Source: Candidatus Rokuibacteriota bacterium (GTDB lineage Bacteria > Methylomirabilota > Methylomirabilia > Rokubacteriales > CSP1-6). Taken from it: a stretch of 39,778 nt of DNA. The DNA is taken from contig JACQFL010000007.1 of assembly GCA_016200085.1 (NCBI GenBank), forward strand, positions 1 to 39,778. Reading direction: 5' to 3'. Below the pieces are notes generated by a model that saw nothing but the letters and a program-made list of their open reading frames with translations, did not search any database and was not told where the DNA came from. Position 1 is the stretch's first letter; every line of letters begins with the position of its first letter. A program made the translations under genes and the position numbers. Below are positions 31,897-39,335 of this stretch, piece by piece.

Positions 31897-32924
31897 CCGG
31901 GTCTCTCTCGCTCGCGCCGGCGTGGGCGCCCGCGCTGGCGCTGGCCGCCCGCGCGCGCGTCGTGCTCGTCCTCGGCGAGACCGACGCGGGCAAGACCACC
32001 CTCGTCACCCAGCTCGCCAACGCGCTGCTCGCCACGGGCCACGGCGTCGCCATCGTGGACGCGGACCCCGGGCAGTCGGAGATCGGCCCGCCCGCGACGA
32101 TCGGCCTCGGCCGCGTCGCCCGCCCGCCCGCGCGCCCGGCCGAGGCGACCCTGCTTGCCCTGCACTTCACGGGCGTGACGTCCGCCGCCGCCAACACGCT
32201 CGGCACCGTGGTCGGGGTCGCGCGCATGGTCGAGCGGGCCCGCGCCGAGGGGTTCGCCCACGTCCTCGTCGACACGAGCGGGCTCGTGACGGGGGAGCTG
32301 GGGCGCGCGCTCAAGCAGGCGAAGATCGCGCTGGCCCGGCCCGACGCCGTGGTGGCGCTCCAGCGGGCCAGCGAGTGCGAGCACGTCGTGCGGCCCTACG
32401 AGCGCGCGCACCCACCGATGCTCCTGCGCCTGCCCGCCCTCGGCGTGCCGCGCAGCCGGAGCCAGGCCGAGCGGCGCCAGCGCCGGCGGAGCGCGCTCGC
32501 GCGGTATCTCGCGGGCGCCCGCCGGGCGACGCTGGCGCTCGATCGCGTGGCGCTGCGCGCGCCGCCGCTCCTGCTCGGCACGCCCCTGACGGCGCCCGAG
32601 CTCGCGCGCGTGGCCGAGGTCCTCGGTCAGGACGTGGTCTGGGGCGAGCGGCGCGCCGGCGGCGTCACCATCGTCACGGCGGAACCGATCGCCGAGGCCG
32701 AGGCCCGCGCGGCCGGCGCCGCGCTGGGCGCGCGCCCACTCGTCACCCACGCGCGCTCCGACCTGGTGGGGGCCCTGGCGGGGCTCGAAGGCGCGGGGGA
32801 CGAGACCCTGGGCGTGGGTGTCGTGCGCGACGTCGATCTCGCCGGGCGGACGCTCACTGTCGATCTCACGGTGCCCGACGAAGCGATCGTCTCGGTGACG
32901 ATCGGACGCGCCCGAGAGGAGTGA
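31893..32924 (+). CDS. Clp1/Grc3-like P-loop protein (putative polynucleotide 5'-kinase)
   Basis: The ~343-residue protein has a P-loop GETDAGKTT (28-36 from the listed start), LVTQLANALLATGHGVAIVD, the DADPGQSEIGPPATIGLG motif, and HVLVDTSGLVTGELGRALK. The (V/D)xDxGQ(x)EIGPP and TSG-LVxG..G..LK segments are hallmarks of the Clp1/Nol9/Grc3 RNA 5'-kinase family; bacterial members are sparse and uncharacterised. The Arg-rich middle (RSRSQAERRQRRRSALARYL) may bind nucleic acid. No ATG, GTG or TTG precedes the conserved core except a GTG at 31962, only a few residues before the P-loop; the in-frame ATA at 31893 overlaps the aminotransferase stop. The start is uncertain. Confidence 0.7.
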   Translation: MAGSLSLAPAWAPALALAARARVVLVLGETDAGKTTLVTQLANALLATGHGVAIVDADPGQSEIGPPATIGLGRVARPPARPAEATLLALHFTGVTSAAANTLGTVVGVARMVERARAEGFAHVLVDTSGLVTGELGRALKQAKIALARPDAVVALQRASECEHVVRPYERAHPPMLLRLPALGVPRSRSQAERRQRRRSALARYLAGARRATLALDRVALRAPPLLLGTPLTAPELARVAEVLGQDVVWGERRAGGVTIVTAEPIAEAEARAAGAALGARPLVTHARSDLVGALAGLEGAGDETLGVGVVRDVDLAGRTLTVDLTVPDEAIVSVTIGRAREE

Positions 32925-32952
32925 GGGGCGCGCAAGCGATCGTGGTGCGGGG

Positions 32953-32958
32953 TAGAAT
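32953..32958 (+). promoter_or_regulatory. -10 element for coxG-adh
   Basis: TAGAAT, about 33 nt before the coxG ATG, is a good -10 and is followed by a GAGGAG ribosome binding site near 32980. No clear -35 is seen. Confidence 0.4.
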
Positions 32959-32991
32959 GACGTCCTCAGCCCACCACTCGAGGAGACCCCC

Positions 32992-33435
32992 ATGAAGATC
33001 GAAGGCTCGCACGACATTCCGGCGCCCCGGCAGAAGGTCTGGGACGCGTTTCTCGATCCCGAGACCCTGCGCCAGGCCATTCCCGGCTGCGAGAAGCTCG
33101 AGGCGCTCGGCAACGACGAGTTCAAGGCGACCATGAAGGTCGGCGTCGCCGCGGTGAAGGGGACCTTCGAGGGCAAGGTGCGCCTCGCGGACCGGAAGCC
33201 GCCCGAGTCCTACACCCTCCACGTCGAGGGCAGCGGCGGCCCCGGTTTCGTGCGCGGTCAGACGGTGATCACGCTGAGCGACATCGACGGGGGCACGCGC
33301 GTGGCCTACAGCGCCGACGTCCAGATCGGCGGTCTCATCGCCGGCGTGGGCCAGCGCATGCTCGGCGGCGTCTCCAAGATGACGGCCGACCAGTTCTTCA
33401 ACAAGATGAGCCAGCTCTTGCAGGCGGCCGCATGA
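32992..33435 (+). CDS. coxG: CoxG-family SRPBCC protein (CO dehydrogenase subunit G type)
   Basis: The 147-residue protein is a complete CoxG domain: MKIEGSHDIPAPRQKVWDAF, LDPETLRQAIPGCEKLEAL, DEFKATMKVGVAAVKGTFEG, PPESYTLHVEGSGGPGFVRG and GTRVAYSADVQIGGLIAGVG. In CO dehydrogenase operons CoxG helps recruit the enzyme to the membrane; many stand-alone members belong to other molybdenum-hydroxylase clusters. No coxMSL genes are in the window, so its partner is unknown. It lacks the C-terminal extension of long CoxG proteins. Overlaps the dehydrogenase as ATGA. Confidence 0.9.
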   Translation: MKIEGSHDIPAPRQKVWDAFLDPETLRQAIPGCEKLEALGNDEFKATMKVGVAAVKGTFEGKVRLADRKPPESYTLHVEGSGGPGFVRGQTVITLSDIDGGTRVAYSADVQIGGLIAGVGQRMLGGVSKMTADQFFNKMSQLLQAAA

Positions 33436-34466
33436 AGGCAGCATTCTTCAAGGAGCACGGCGGCGCCGAGAAGATCCTCTACGACGACTACCGCGATCCC
33501 GTCGCCGGTCCCGGCGAGGCCGTCGTCCGCGTGAAGGCGTGCGCCCTCAACCAGGTCGACATGCTCCTCCTCGACGGCCGCTTCCCGCCGCCCGAGGGCC
33601 TGCCGCACGTCAACGGCTGCGAGGTGACGGGCACGGTGGAGATGCTCGGCACGGGCGTCCAGGGTCTCGAGCGCGGTCAGCGCGTGATCATCTTCCCCGG
33701 CTTCTCGTGCGGGCAGTGTGAGTACTGCCTGGCCGGCGAGCGCACGGTGTGCGTGCGCTACGGCTACCTCGGGGCCCACAAGGACGGCGGCTACGCGGAG
33801 CTCGTGAAGGTCCCGGTCGCCAACGTGCTGCCGCTCGACGAACGGATCTCCTTCGAGCGCGGCGCGGCGGTTCCCCTCGCCATGCTCACCTCGTGGCACG
33901 CGGTGGTGGCCCAGGCCGGGGTCCGCCCGGGCCACACGGTGCTCGTGCAGGCGGCGGGCAGCGGGGTGGGCAGCGCGGCGATCCAGATCGCGCGGCTGTG
34001 CGGGGCGCGCGTCATGACCACGGTCGGCAGCGACGACAAGATCGACCTCGCCCGGCGCCTCGGCGCCGAGCACGTGGTCAACTACCGCACCCGGGATTTC
34101 GTCGAGGAGGCGAAGGCGTGGACGGGCAAGCGCGGGGTGGACGTGGTCATCGAGCACATCGGCGGCGACACCTTCGAGAAGAGCGTCCACGCCCTCACCC
34201 GGCGCGGCACGCTGGTCACCATCGGCTCCCACGACACGCACTGGGGGCGGCTCGACCTCCGCCACGTGTACTCGAAGAACCTGCGCGTCCTCGGCACCAA
34301 CCTCGGCTCCATCACGGAGCTGCGCACGGTGCTCGACCACGTCGCCACGGGCCGTCTGACGCCGGCGGTCGATCGCGCCTACCCGCTGGAGGACGCTCGC
34401 CACGCCGTGCAGTACGTGCTCGACCGCAAGACCAAGGGCAAGGTGCTCCTGGTACCGGGTCAGTAA
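33432..34466 (+). CDS. Zinc-type medium-chain dehydrogenase/reductase
   Basis: The 344-residue MDR protein has a GroES-like N-domain and a Rossmann domain with GSGVGSAAIQIARLCG (176-191). The structural zinc lobe is intact (C93, C96, C99, C107 in CGQCEYC and TVC). The catalytic-zinc positions are changed: KACALNQVDMLLLDG replaces C-G-x-D-x-H and NGCEVTG replaces GHE. It therefore sits between zinc alcohol dehydrogenases and quinone oxidoreductases, and is likely an NAD(P)H-dependent reductase. Substrate unknown. Coupled to coxG by ATGA. Converges on the Uma2 gene with 24 nt between. Confidence 0.85.
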   Translation: MKAAFFKEHGGAEKILYDDYRDPVAGPGEAVVRVKACALNQVDMLLLDGRFPPPEGLPHVNGCEVTGTVEMLGTGVQGLERGQRVIIFPGFSCGQCEYCLAGERTVCVRYGYLGAHKDGGYAELVKVPVANVLPLDERISFERGAAVPLAMLTSWHAVVAQAGVRPGHTVLVQAAGSGVGSAAIQIARLCGARVMTTVGSDDKIDLARRLGAEHVVNYRTRDFVEEAKAWTGKRGVDVVIEHIGGDTFEKSVHALTRRGTLVTIGSHDTHWGRLDLRHVYSKNLRVLGTNLGSITELRTVLDHVATGRLTPAVDRAYPLEDARHAVQYVLDRKTKGKVLLVPGQ

Positions 34467-34490
34467 CTCCGGGACAGCGGCGCCGCGCGC

Positions 34491-35033
34491 CTACGGCCAG
34501 AGCGAATCGGGGACGACGGCGAGGTCGGGGAAGGGCGGCAGCGCCACGGGCTGGCGACCCGATGCGCGGGCCACGAGGGAGTAGCCGTCGGCGCGGAGAA
34601 CGAAGGCCTCGATCGATCGCCCTTCGGGATCTACGAGCCAGAAGTGCGGGACGCCGTGGCGCGCGTAGAGCTGGGACTTGGTCACGCGGTCGGTCAGCGT
34701 CGTCGACGGCGAGAGGATCTCGACGGCGAGCGTCGGGGGGCCTTCGATGCCACGCCGACTGATCGCGCCGGCGCGCGCGGAATCGAGATAGACGAGATCT
34801 GGCTGGACGATGGTGGTCTCGCCCAGGATCACGTCGAGCGGCGCCATGAGCACCTGGCCGAGGCCCCGAGCGGTGACGTGCTCGTGCAGCACGAATCCCA
34901 GGTTGCGGCTGACGATCTGGTGCTGCGGGCTGGGCGCGGGTGTCACGGACAGCTCGCCGTCATGGAGTTCGTATCTCCGGCCATCGGCGGGGAGGGCCTC
35001 GTACTCCCTGTAGGTCAGGACGACTCGCGTCAC
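34491..35033 (-). CDS. Uma2-family putative restriction-like endonuclease
   Basis: The 180-residue DUF820/Uma2 protein shows TYREYEALPADGRRYELHDG, ELSVTPAPSPQHQIVSRNLG, and a PD-(D/E)xK site: D79 in IVQPDLVYLD, E105 in LAVEILSPST, and K119 in RVTKSQLYARHGVPHFWLVD. Such genes are abundant in cyanobacteria, soil bacteria and Deinococcus-like lineages, usually solitary, with no proven role. The GTG start at 35033 follows AGGAGA. No partner gene lies beside it. Confidence 0.9.
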   Translation of the reverse strand: MTRVVLTYREYEALPADGRRYELHDGELSVTPAPSPQHQIVSRNLGFVLHEHVTARGLGQVLMAPLDVILGETTIVQPDLVYLDSARAGAISRRGIEGPPTLAVEILSPSTTLTDRVTKSQLYARHGVPHFWLVDPEGRSIEAFVLRADGYSLVARASGRQPVALPPFPDLAVVPDSLWP

Positions 35034-35078
35034 CGCGCTCTCCTTCTCCTCGATTCTACCGGTAAGGATCGACCCGTG

Positions 35079-35336
35079 TCACCGTCTCCTGGTGGGAACA
35101 GCGACTCTGGAAACGCCGGCACGCAAGGTACGCGCCTGAGCCTCGGCGCTCAGCGGGCGGTTGCGCGGGTGGATGACGTCGAGGCTCCGGCGCAGGGGCT
35201 CGCGGCCGGTGACGTCGAGCGCGAGCAAGCGCCCGCGCCGGATGTCCCGCGCCACGGCGAGCAGCGGCAGGAACGACAGCCCGATCCCGCGCTCCACCAT
35301 CTTCTTGACCGTCTCGATCGGAGCGTAGGTAACATA
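35079..35336 (-). pseudogene. LysR-family regulator remnant (C-terminal effector-domain piece)
   Basis: On the minus strand the stretch YAPIETVKKMVERGIGLSFL, PLLAVARDIRRGRLLALDVT, GREPLRRSLDVIHPRNRPLS is a normal LysR substrate-domain C-terminus. Upstream of about 35336 the homology stops abruptly; the helix-turn-helix and most of the effector domain are gone. The extreme C-terminus also reads oddly (TLRAGVSRVAVPTRRR), so it may be frameshifted. The remaining ~200 nt to the CoA-transferase gene hold no gene; a TGGACTGAACCCCAACAGTG string at 35435-35454 faintly resembles an IS3-type terminus. The deleted regulator may once have controlled the downstream CoA-transferase genes. Confidence 0.7.
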
Positions 35337-35535
35337 ATGACGTGTATCAGCCGCGTGCCCCCACCCGCCGGCCCGGTGGGGCGCGTCAAGGATCGTCGCG
35401 GCCACCGGCGCGCCGCTGCCACGGGGGACCGGGGTGGACTGAACCCCAACAGTGGGACAGAGAAATGGGGGCACAGGGGATGCGGAGAGAAAGCCCTCGG
35501 TCTCCCCGGACCGATCTCGAGACGTGAGGACCGCC

Positions 35536-36249
35536 ATGAACAAGATCTTTGCCTCGCCCGAGCAGGCCGTCGCCGACATCGCCGACGGAGCGACGGTGGC
35601 CATCGCCGGTTTCGGTGTCGCGCACCGTTTTGCGACGAGCCTGATATGCGCCTTGCGCGATCAGCACACGAAGGACCTGACCCTCGTCTGCAACTCTCTC
35701 GGTGACGCGGGGGCGACTCGCGGCCAGATCCTCGCCGAGAACAACCAGGTGAAGAAGCTGATCGCGGCGTTCTCCGTCCGGCCGGGCACTCCGACCGCAA
35801 GCGAGGAGCAGATCGCCGCCGGCAAGATGGAGGTGGAGCTCGTCCCCCAGGGGATCCTGGTGGAACGCTGCCGCGCGGGCGGCGCCGGGATACCGGCGTT
35901 CTATTCACCGACAGGCGCCGACACAGACCTCGCGGTGGGCAGGGAAATCCGCGACTTCGACGGCAAGCCCCACGTCCTCGAACATGCGATCCACGTGGAC
36001 TACGCCTTGCTGAGGGGCTACCGCGCGGACCGTCTCGGCAACGTCCAGTTCCGCGGCGGCAGCCAGAATTTCAATCCCAGCTTCGCCAAGGCCGCGCGGG
36101 TCGCGATCGTCGAGGTGGACGAGATCGTGGAGCCCGGCGAGATCGCCCCCGAGCTGATCGATCTGCCTGGCATCTTCGTGTCGCGCGTCGTCAAGACGAC
36201 GCACGTCGTCGATGGCAAGGCCTGGCGCCGGCCCCAACGACGGCCTTGA
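35536..36249 (+). CDS. 3-oxoacid-type CoA-transferase, subunit A
   Basis: The 237-residue family I CoA-transferase alpha subunit shows NKIFASPEQAVADIADGATV, AIAGFGVAHRFATSLICALR, KDLTLVCNSLGDAG, KKLIAAFSVRPG, a GIPAFYSPTGADTDLAVGRE segment and NFNPSFAKAARVAIVEVDEI. It binds CoA and, with subunit B, moves CoA between carboxylic acids. The usual G-x-GGFG near the N-terminus reads AIAGFG. The start is ATG at 35536 after GTGAGGA. The end (THVVDGKAWRRPQRRP) abuts subunit B through a TTGA overlap. Confidence 0.88.
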   Translation: MNKIFASPEQAVADIADGATVAIAGFGVAHRFATSLICALRDQHTKDLTLVCNSLGDAGATRGQILAENNQVKKLIAAFSVRPGTPTASEEQIAAGKMEVELVPQGILVERCRAGGAGIPAFYSPTGADTDLAVGREIRDFDGKPHVLEHAIHVDYALLRGYRADRLGNVQFRGGSQNFNPSFAKAARVAIVEVDEIVEPGEIAPELIDLPGIFVSRVVKTTHVVDGKAWRRPQRRP

Positions 36250-36827
36250 ATCTCGGCGTCGGCTTGCCCACGATGGTGTCGAACTATCTCGAGGGGCGGG
36301 ACGTGACACTCCACGCCGAGAACGGCGTCCTCGGCTACGGCCGGATGGTGTCGGAGGAAAGCGAGATCGATCCGGACATCTACAACGCCGCCGGCCAGTT
36401 CGTGGCGTTGAACCCCGGCGCGTCGTTCTTCGACAGCGTCGCGTCCTTCGAGATGGCACGCGGCGGCCGGATCGATACGGTGATCCTCGGTGCGTACGAG
36501 GTCGATCAGCACGGCAGCGTCGCCAACTGGAGCACGGCGGACGCGAAGCGCGGTGGCATCGGTGGCGCGATGGACCTGCTTTCGGGCAAAGGCGACCTGA
36601 TCATCGTGATGGAACACGTGGACAGCAAGGGCCGCCCGAAGCTGCGGCGGACGTGCACCTATCCCCTGACCGGCAAGGCGTGCGTGGTGACCGACCTGGC
36701 GCTGCTGCGGCGGGACACGAACCGCTTCGTCCTCGACGCCGTGGCGCCGGGGTTCACTCCTCAGGAAGTGATCGCACTGACCGAGATGGACTTCGCCGTC
36801 GGCCCGACCGTCCGCACGATGGAGTAG
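36246..36827 (+). CDS. 3-oxoacid-type CoA-transferase, subunit B (short N-terminus)
   Basis: The 193-residue beta subunit has LNLGVGLPTMVSNYLEGRDV, the catalytic glutamate motif HAENGVLGYG, FDSVASFEMARGGRIDTVIL and GGIGGAMDLLSGKGDLIIVM. The first recognisable residues are at the very start: the usual ~15-25-residue N-terminal helix that precedes VNLGIGLPT in this family is missing. TTG at 36246 overlaps the subunit A stop (TTGA), so a start is available, but no upstream residues in this frame resemble the missing segment. A small deletion at the A/B junction is likely; activity is uncertain. Confidence 0.83.
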   Translation: MNLGVGLPTMVSNYLEGRDVTLHAENGVLGYGRMVSEESEIDPDIYNAAGQFVALNPGASFFDSVASFEMARGGRIDTVILGAYEVDQHGSVANWSTADAKRGGIGGAMDLLSGKGDLIIVMEHVDSKGRPKLRRTCTYPLTGKACVVTDLALLRRDTNRFVLDAVAPGFTPQEVIALTEMDFAVGPTVRTME

Positions 36828-36893
36828 CATTCGTCGCGCCCCCGCGAATCCGTGGCGCTCCCGAGAGCACGCCCCCCCGGCGTTCAAGCGGGT

Positions 36894-36928
36894 CGCGCGG
36901 GGCGAGTGAGGGAGAGTCGCCCCGCGCG
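36894..36928. terminator. 12-bp hairpin between convergent genes
   Basis: CGCGCGGGGCGA (36894-36905) pairs perfectly with TCGCCCCGCGCG (36917-36928) across an 11-nt purine loop. It lies between the CoA-transferase B stop (36827) and the DUF6295 stop (36944) on the opposite strand, as expected for a shared terminator. No T-tract. Confidence 0.6.
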
Positions 36929-36943
36929 GCTCCGATGACGCCG

Positions 36944-37255
36944 TTACGCCGGGGAGGAACCGGCAGCTGGCCCTGCCGCGACGTGAATGTCCTCCAGCAC
37001 GCCGCGCTCGTCGGCCTGAGCGAGCACGGCTTCGATGGTCTTCACGAGCCGTCGCGCCGCGTCCACGCTCAGCTCCACGGCCACGCGGGCACCCGGACCG
37101 AGGGCCTCGTTGACGAAATCGATGTTGAGCGCGTGTTCGAGCGGCAGATCGTACGGATGGTCGTAGGACACGTTGGCCTCGCGGACCTCGAACCACTGCG
37201 GGCCGCTCTTTCCGCGGCCCTCGAGCTTCACCTGGTGGGCGATCATCGTGCACAT
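36944..37255 (-). CDS. DUF6295-like small protein
   Basis: The 103-residue protein starts MCTMIAHQVKLEGRGKSGPQ and continues WFEVREANVSYDHPYDLPLE, HALNIDFVNEALGPGARVAV and ELSVDAARRLVKTIEAVLAQ. This fits my recollection of the DUF6295 family, which has no known function. The ATG at 37255 is preferred over the longer frame because it follows GAGGAGG closely and begins the conserved part. It lies 25 nt downstream of the dienelactone hydrolase gene and is probably cotranscribed with it. The Ala/Gly/Pro-rich tail looks unstructured. Confidence 0.75.
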   Translation of the reverse strand: MCTMIAHQVKLEGRGKSGPQWFEVREANVSYDHPYDLPLEHALNIDFVNEALGPGARVAVELSVDAARRLVKTIEAVLAQADERGVLEDIHVAAGPAAGSSPA

Positions 37256-37280
37256 GGCTGGCCTCCTCGTGTCCGCCTGG

Positions 37281-38036
37281 TTAGCGCAGGGTCTTCTCGC
37301 AGAACGCAAAGACCTTCTTCCAGCCGTCCACGGCTTGCTCCTGACGGTACGCCGGACGGTCGTAGTAGAAGAAGCCGTGGCCAGCGCCGTCGTAGCGATG
37401 GAACTCGTACTGCTTGCCGTGCTTCTTCAGCTCCGCCTCGTGCTGGTTGACCTGCTCGGGGGTGGGGGACTTGTCCTCGTTGCCGAAGATCCCGATGATC
37501 GGGCACGAGAGGTCCTTGGTGAAGTCGATGGGCGCCACCGGCTGGTTCGGGGTGAGCTCCTCCTTGGACTGGACCACGCGTCCACCCCAGCACTCGATCA
37601 CGGCGTCGAGGCCCTTCAGGCGGCAGCCGGCGAGAAATGCCTGCCGGCCTCCCGAGCACGTGCCGAAGATGCCGACCTTGCCGTTCACGTACGGGAGCGA
37701 GCGGAGCCAGGCGATCGCGCCCTCCAGATCGCCGAGCACCCGAGCGTCCGGGGCGCCGCCGGCCCCGCGCACCTTGGCCCCGACGTCCTCGGGAGTGCCG
37801 TGGCCGTCCCGGAAGTACAGGTTCGGGGAGATCGACACGTAGCCGTGGTGGGCGAAGCGGCGAGTGCACTCTCGGTACCACTCGTCCCAGCCCGGCGCAT
37901 GGTGGATGACGACCATGCCGGGGAACGGTCCGGCACCGAGTGGTCGTGCCACGTACGCGTTGATGACGTCCGCGTTGTGCCCCCGCATGGACACCGTTTC
38001 GGCAAGCATGCCTTCGTACTGGTCGGTCTGGTACAT
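37281..38036 (-). CDS. Dienelactone hydrolase family protein
   Basis: The 251-residue alpha/beta hydrolase has the DLH triad: nucleophile C127 in GTCSGGRQ, D188 in IFGNEDKSPTP and H220 in YDGAGHGFFYYDRPAYR. Other landmarks are MVVIHHAPGWDEWYRECTRR and SISPNLYFRDGHGTPEDVGA. Classic members open dienelactones in chloroaromatic ring-cleavage pathways, but many act on other esters or lactones. The Cys rather than Ser nucleophile supports true DLH. A good Shine-Dalgarno (GGGAGGAAGG) precedes the ATG at 38036. Confidence 0.9.
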   Translation of the reverse strand: MYQTDQYEGMLAETVSMRGHNADVINAYVARPLGAGPFPGMVVIHHAPGWDEWYRECTRRFAHHGYVSISPNLYFRDGHGTPEDVGAKVRGAGGAPDARVLGDLEGAIAWLRSLPYVNGKVGIFGTCSGGRQAFLAGCRLKGLDAVIECWGGRVVQSKEELTPNQPVAPIDFTKDLSCPIIGIFGNEDKSPTPEQVNQHEAELKKHGKQYEFHRYDGAGHGFFYYDRPAYRQEQAVDGWKKVFAFCEKTLR

Positions 38037-38135
38037 GTGCGCCTTCCTCCCGGTGAGGTGTTGGCAAAGGGTTTCGCGATCTTACCAGCGACGCCGCCTT
38101 GACGCTGAGGCTCTTTCGACAGATTCTCGACGACC

Positions 38136-39281
38136 ATGAGGGGCAACCCGCACTGGGTCGGCACGTGGACGGCGGCCCCTGCGCCCGCCGAAGGCGCCGC
38201 CTTCAGCAACCATACGCTGCGGATGATCCCGCGGGTCAGTATCGGCGGCAGCCGGCTGCGGGTGCGCATCTCGAATGCCTATGGCACTCGCCCGTTGGCG
38301 ATCGGCGCGGCGTGCGTCGGCCTGCGCAGCTCCGGGCCGGCGCTCGTGCCGGGCTCCAACCGCCGGCTCACCTTCGGCGACGAAAGCAGCGCCACGATCG
38401 CGGCTGGCGCGCTCGTGGTCAGCGACCCGGTCGAGCTGGAGTTCGCGCCGTTGTCGGACCTTGCCGTCAGCGTGCACCTGCCGGACGATCTGCCGGCGAG
38501 CTCCGGGATCACCGGGCGCTATGCACGGCAGACCAACTACATCTCACCGCCGGGAGATTTCGCCGCCGAAGAGATCATGCCGGTCGGCCGCCTGACCGAT
38601 GACTGGTACTTCGTCTGCGGCATCGATGTCGTCGCGCCGCGCGAGACGGGCGCCGTCGTCGCGGTCGGGGACTCGCTGACGGACGCCAATATCTCGACCC
38701 ATGACGGCCATCACAGCTGGCCCTCGCAGCTCGCGCGCCGGCTCATGGCGCGGCAGGGCGGGCGGCCGATGGCGGTGATGAACCAGGGGCTCGGAGGAAA
38801 CCGCATCCTGCACGACATCCGAGGCGATAGCGGCCTGCGCCGCTTCGACCGCGACGTGCTGGCGCAGCCCGGCGTCACCCATGCCGTCATCATGCTGGGC
38901 ACCAACGATCTGCGGAACCGCAATGGCAAGCCTGAAGAAGAGGTCACCGCCGCGCAGATGATCGCCGGCCTGAAGCAGTTCGCCGTGCGTGGCCACGCCG
39001 GCGGGATCAGGGTCATCGGCGGCACGCTCACCCCATTCGAGAATGAGACCTTCCTCCCCGGCGCCTGGAACCCGAAGCGCGAGGCGGTGCGCCAGGCGGT
39101 CAACGAGTGGCTGCGCCAGACCGACGCCTTCGACGCGATCGTCGATTTCGACCGGGCGTTGCGCAACCCCGACCATCCGACCCAAATGTTGCCGATCTAC
39201 GATTGCGGCGATCACCTCCACCCGAGCGACCTGGGCTACCGCACGATGGGAGACGCGATCGATCTATCCCTGTTCGAGTGA
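38136..39281 (+). CDS. SGNH/GDSL-family hydrolase
   Basis: The 381-residue protein starts NPHWVGTWTAAPAPAEGAAF and has the four SGNH blocks: AVGDSLTD (S180), NQGLGGNRI (G219/G220), MLGTNDLR (N257), and a C-terminal GDHLHPSDLGYRTMGDAID with D359/H362. The N-terminal ~160 residues form a beta-rich domain like that of secreted SGNH hydrolases (LRVRISNAYG), yet no signal peptide is visible. A carbohydrate- or lipid-ester substrate is likely. Its codon use and lower GC than the housekeeping block hint at accessory origin (impression only). Confidence 0.9.
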   Translation: MRGNPHWVGTWTAAPAPAEGAAFSNHTLRMIPRVSIGGSRLRVRISNAYGTRPLAIGAACVGLRSSGPALVPGSNRRLTFGDESSATIAAGALVVSDPVELEFAPLSDLAVSVHLPDDLPASSGITGRYARQTNYISPPGDFAAEEIMPVGRLTDDWYFVCGIDVVAPRETGAVVAVGDSLTDANISTHDGHHSWPSQLARRLMARQGGRPMAVMNQGLGGNRILHDIRGDSGLRRFDRDVLAQPGVTHAVIMLGTNDLRNRNGKPEEEVTAAQMIAGLKQFAVRGHAGGIRVIGGTLTPFENETFLPGAWNPKREAVRQAVNEWLRQTDAFDAIVDFDRALRNPDHPTQMLPIYDCGDHLHPSDLGYRTMGDAIDLSLFE

Positions 39282-39335
39282 CCGTGCGGTTCTGGCCGAG
39301 AGGGCGGAGCGAGCGATGCAGCAAGGAGTGACGCG

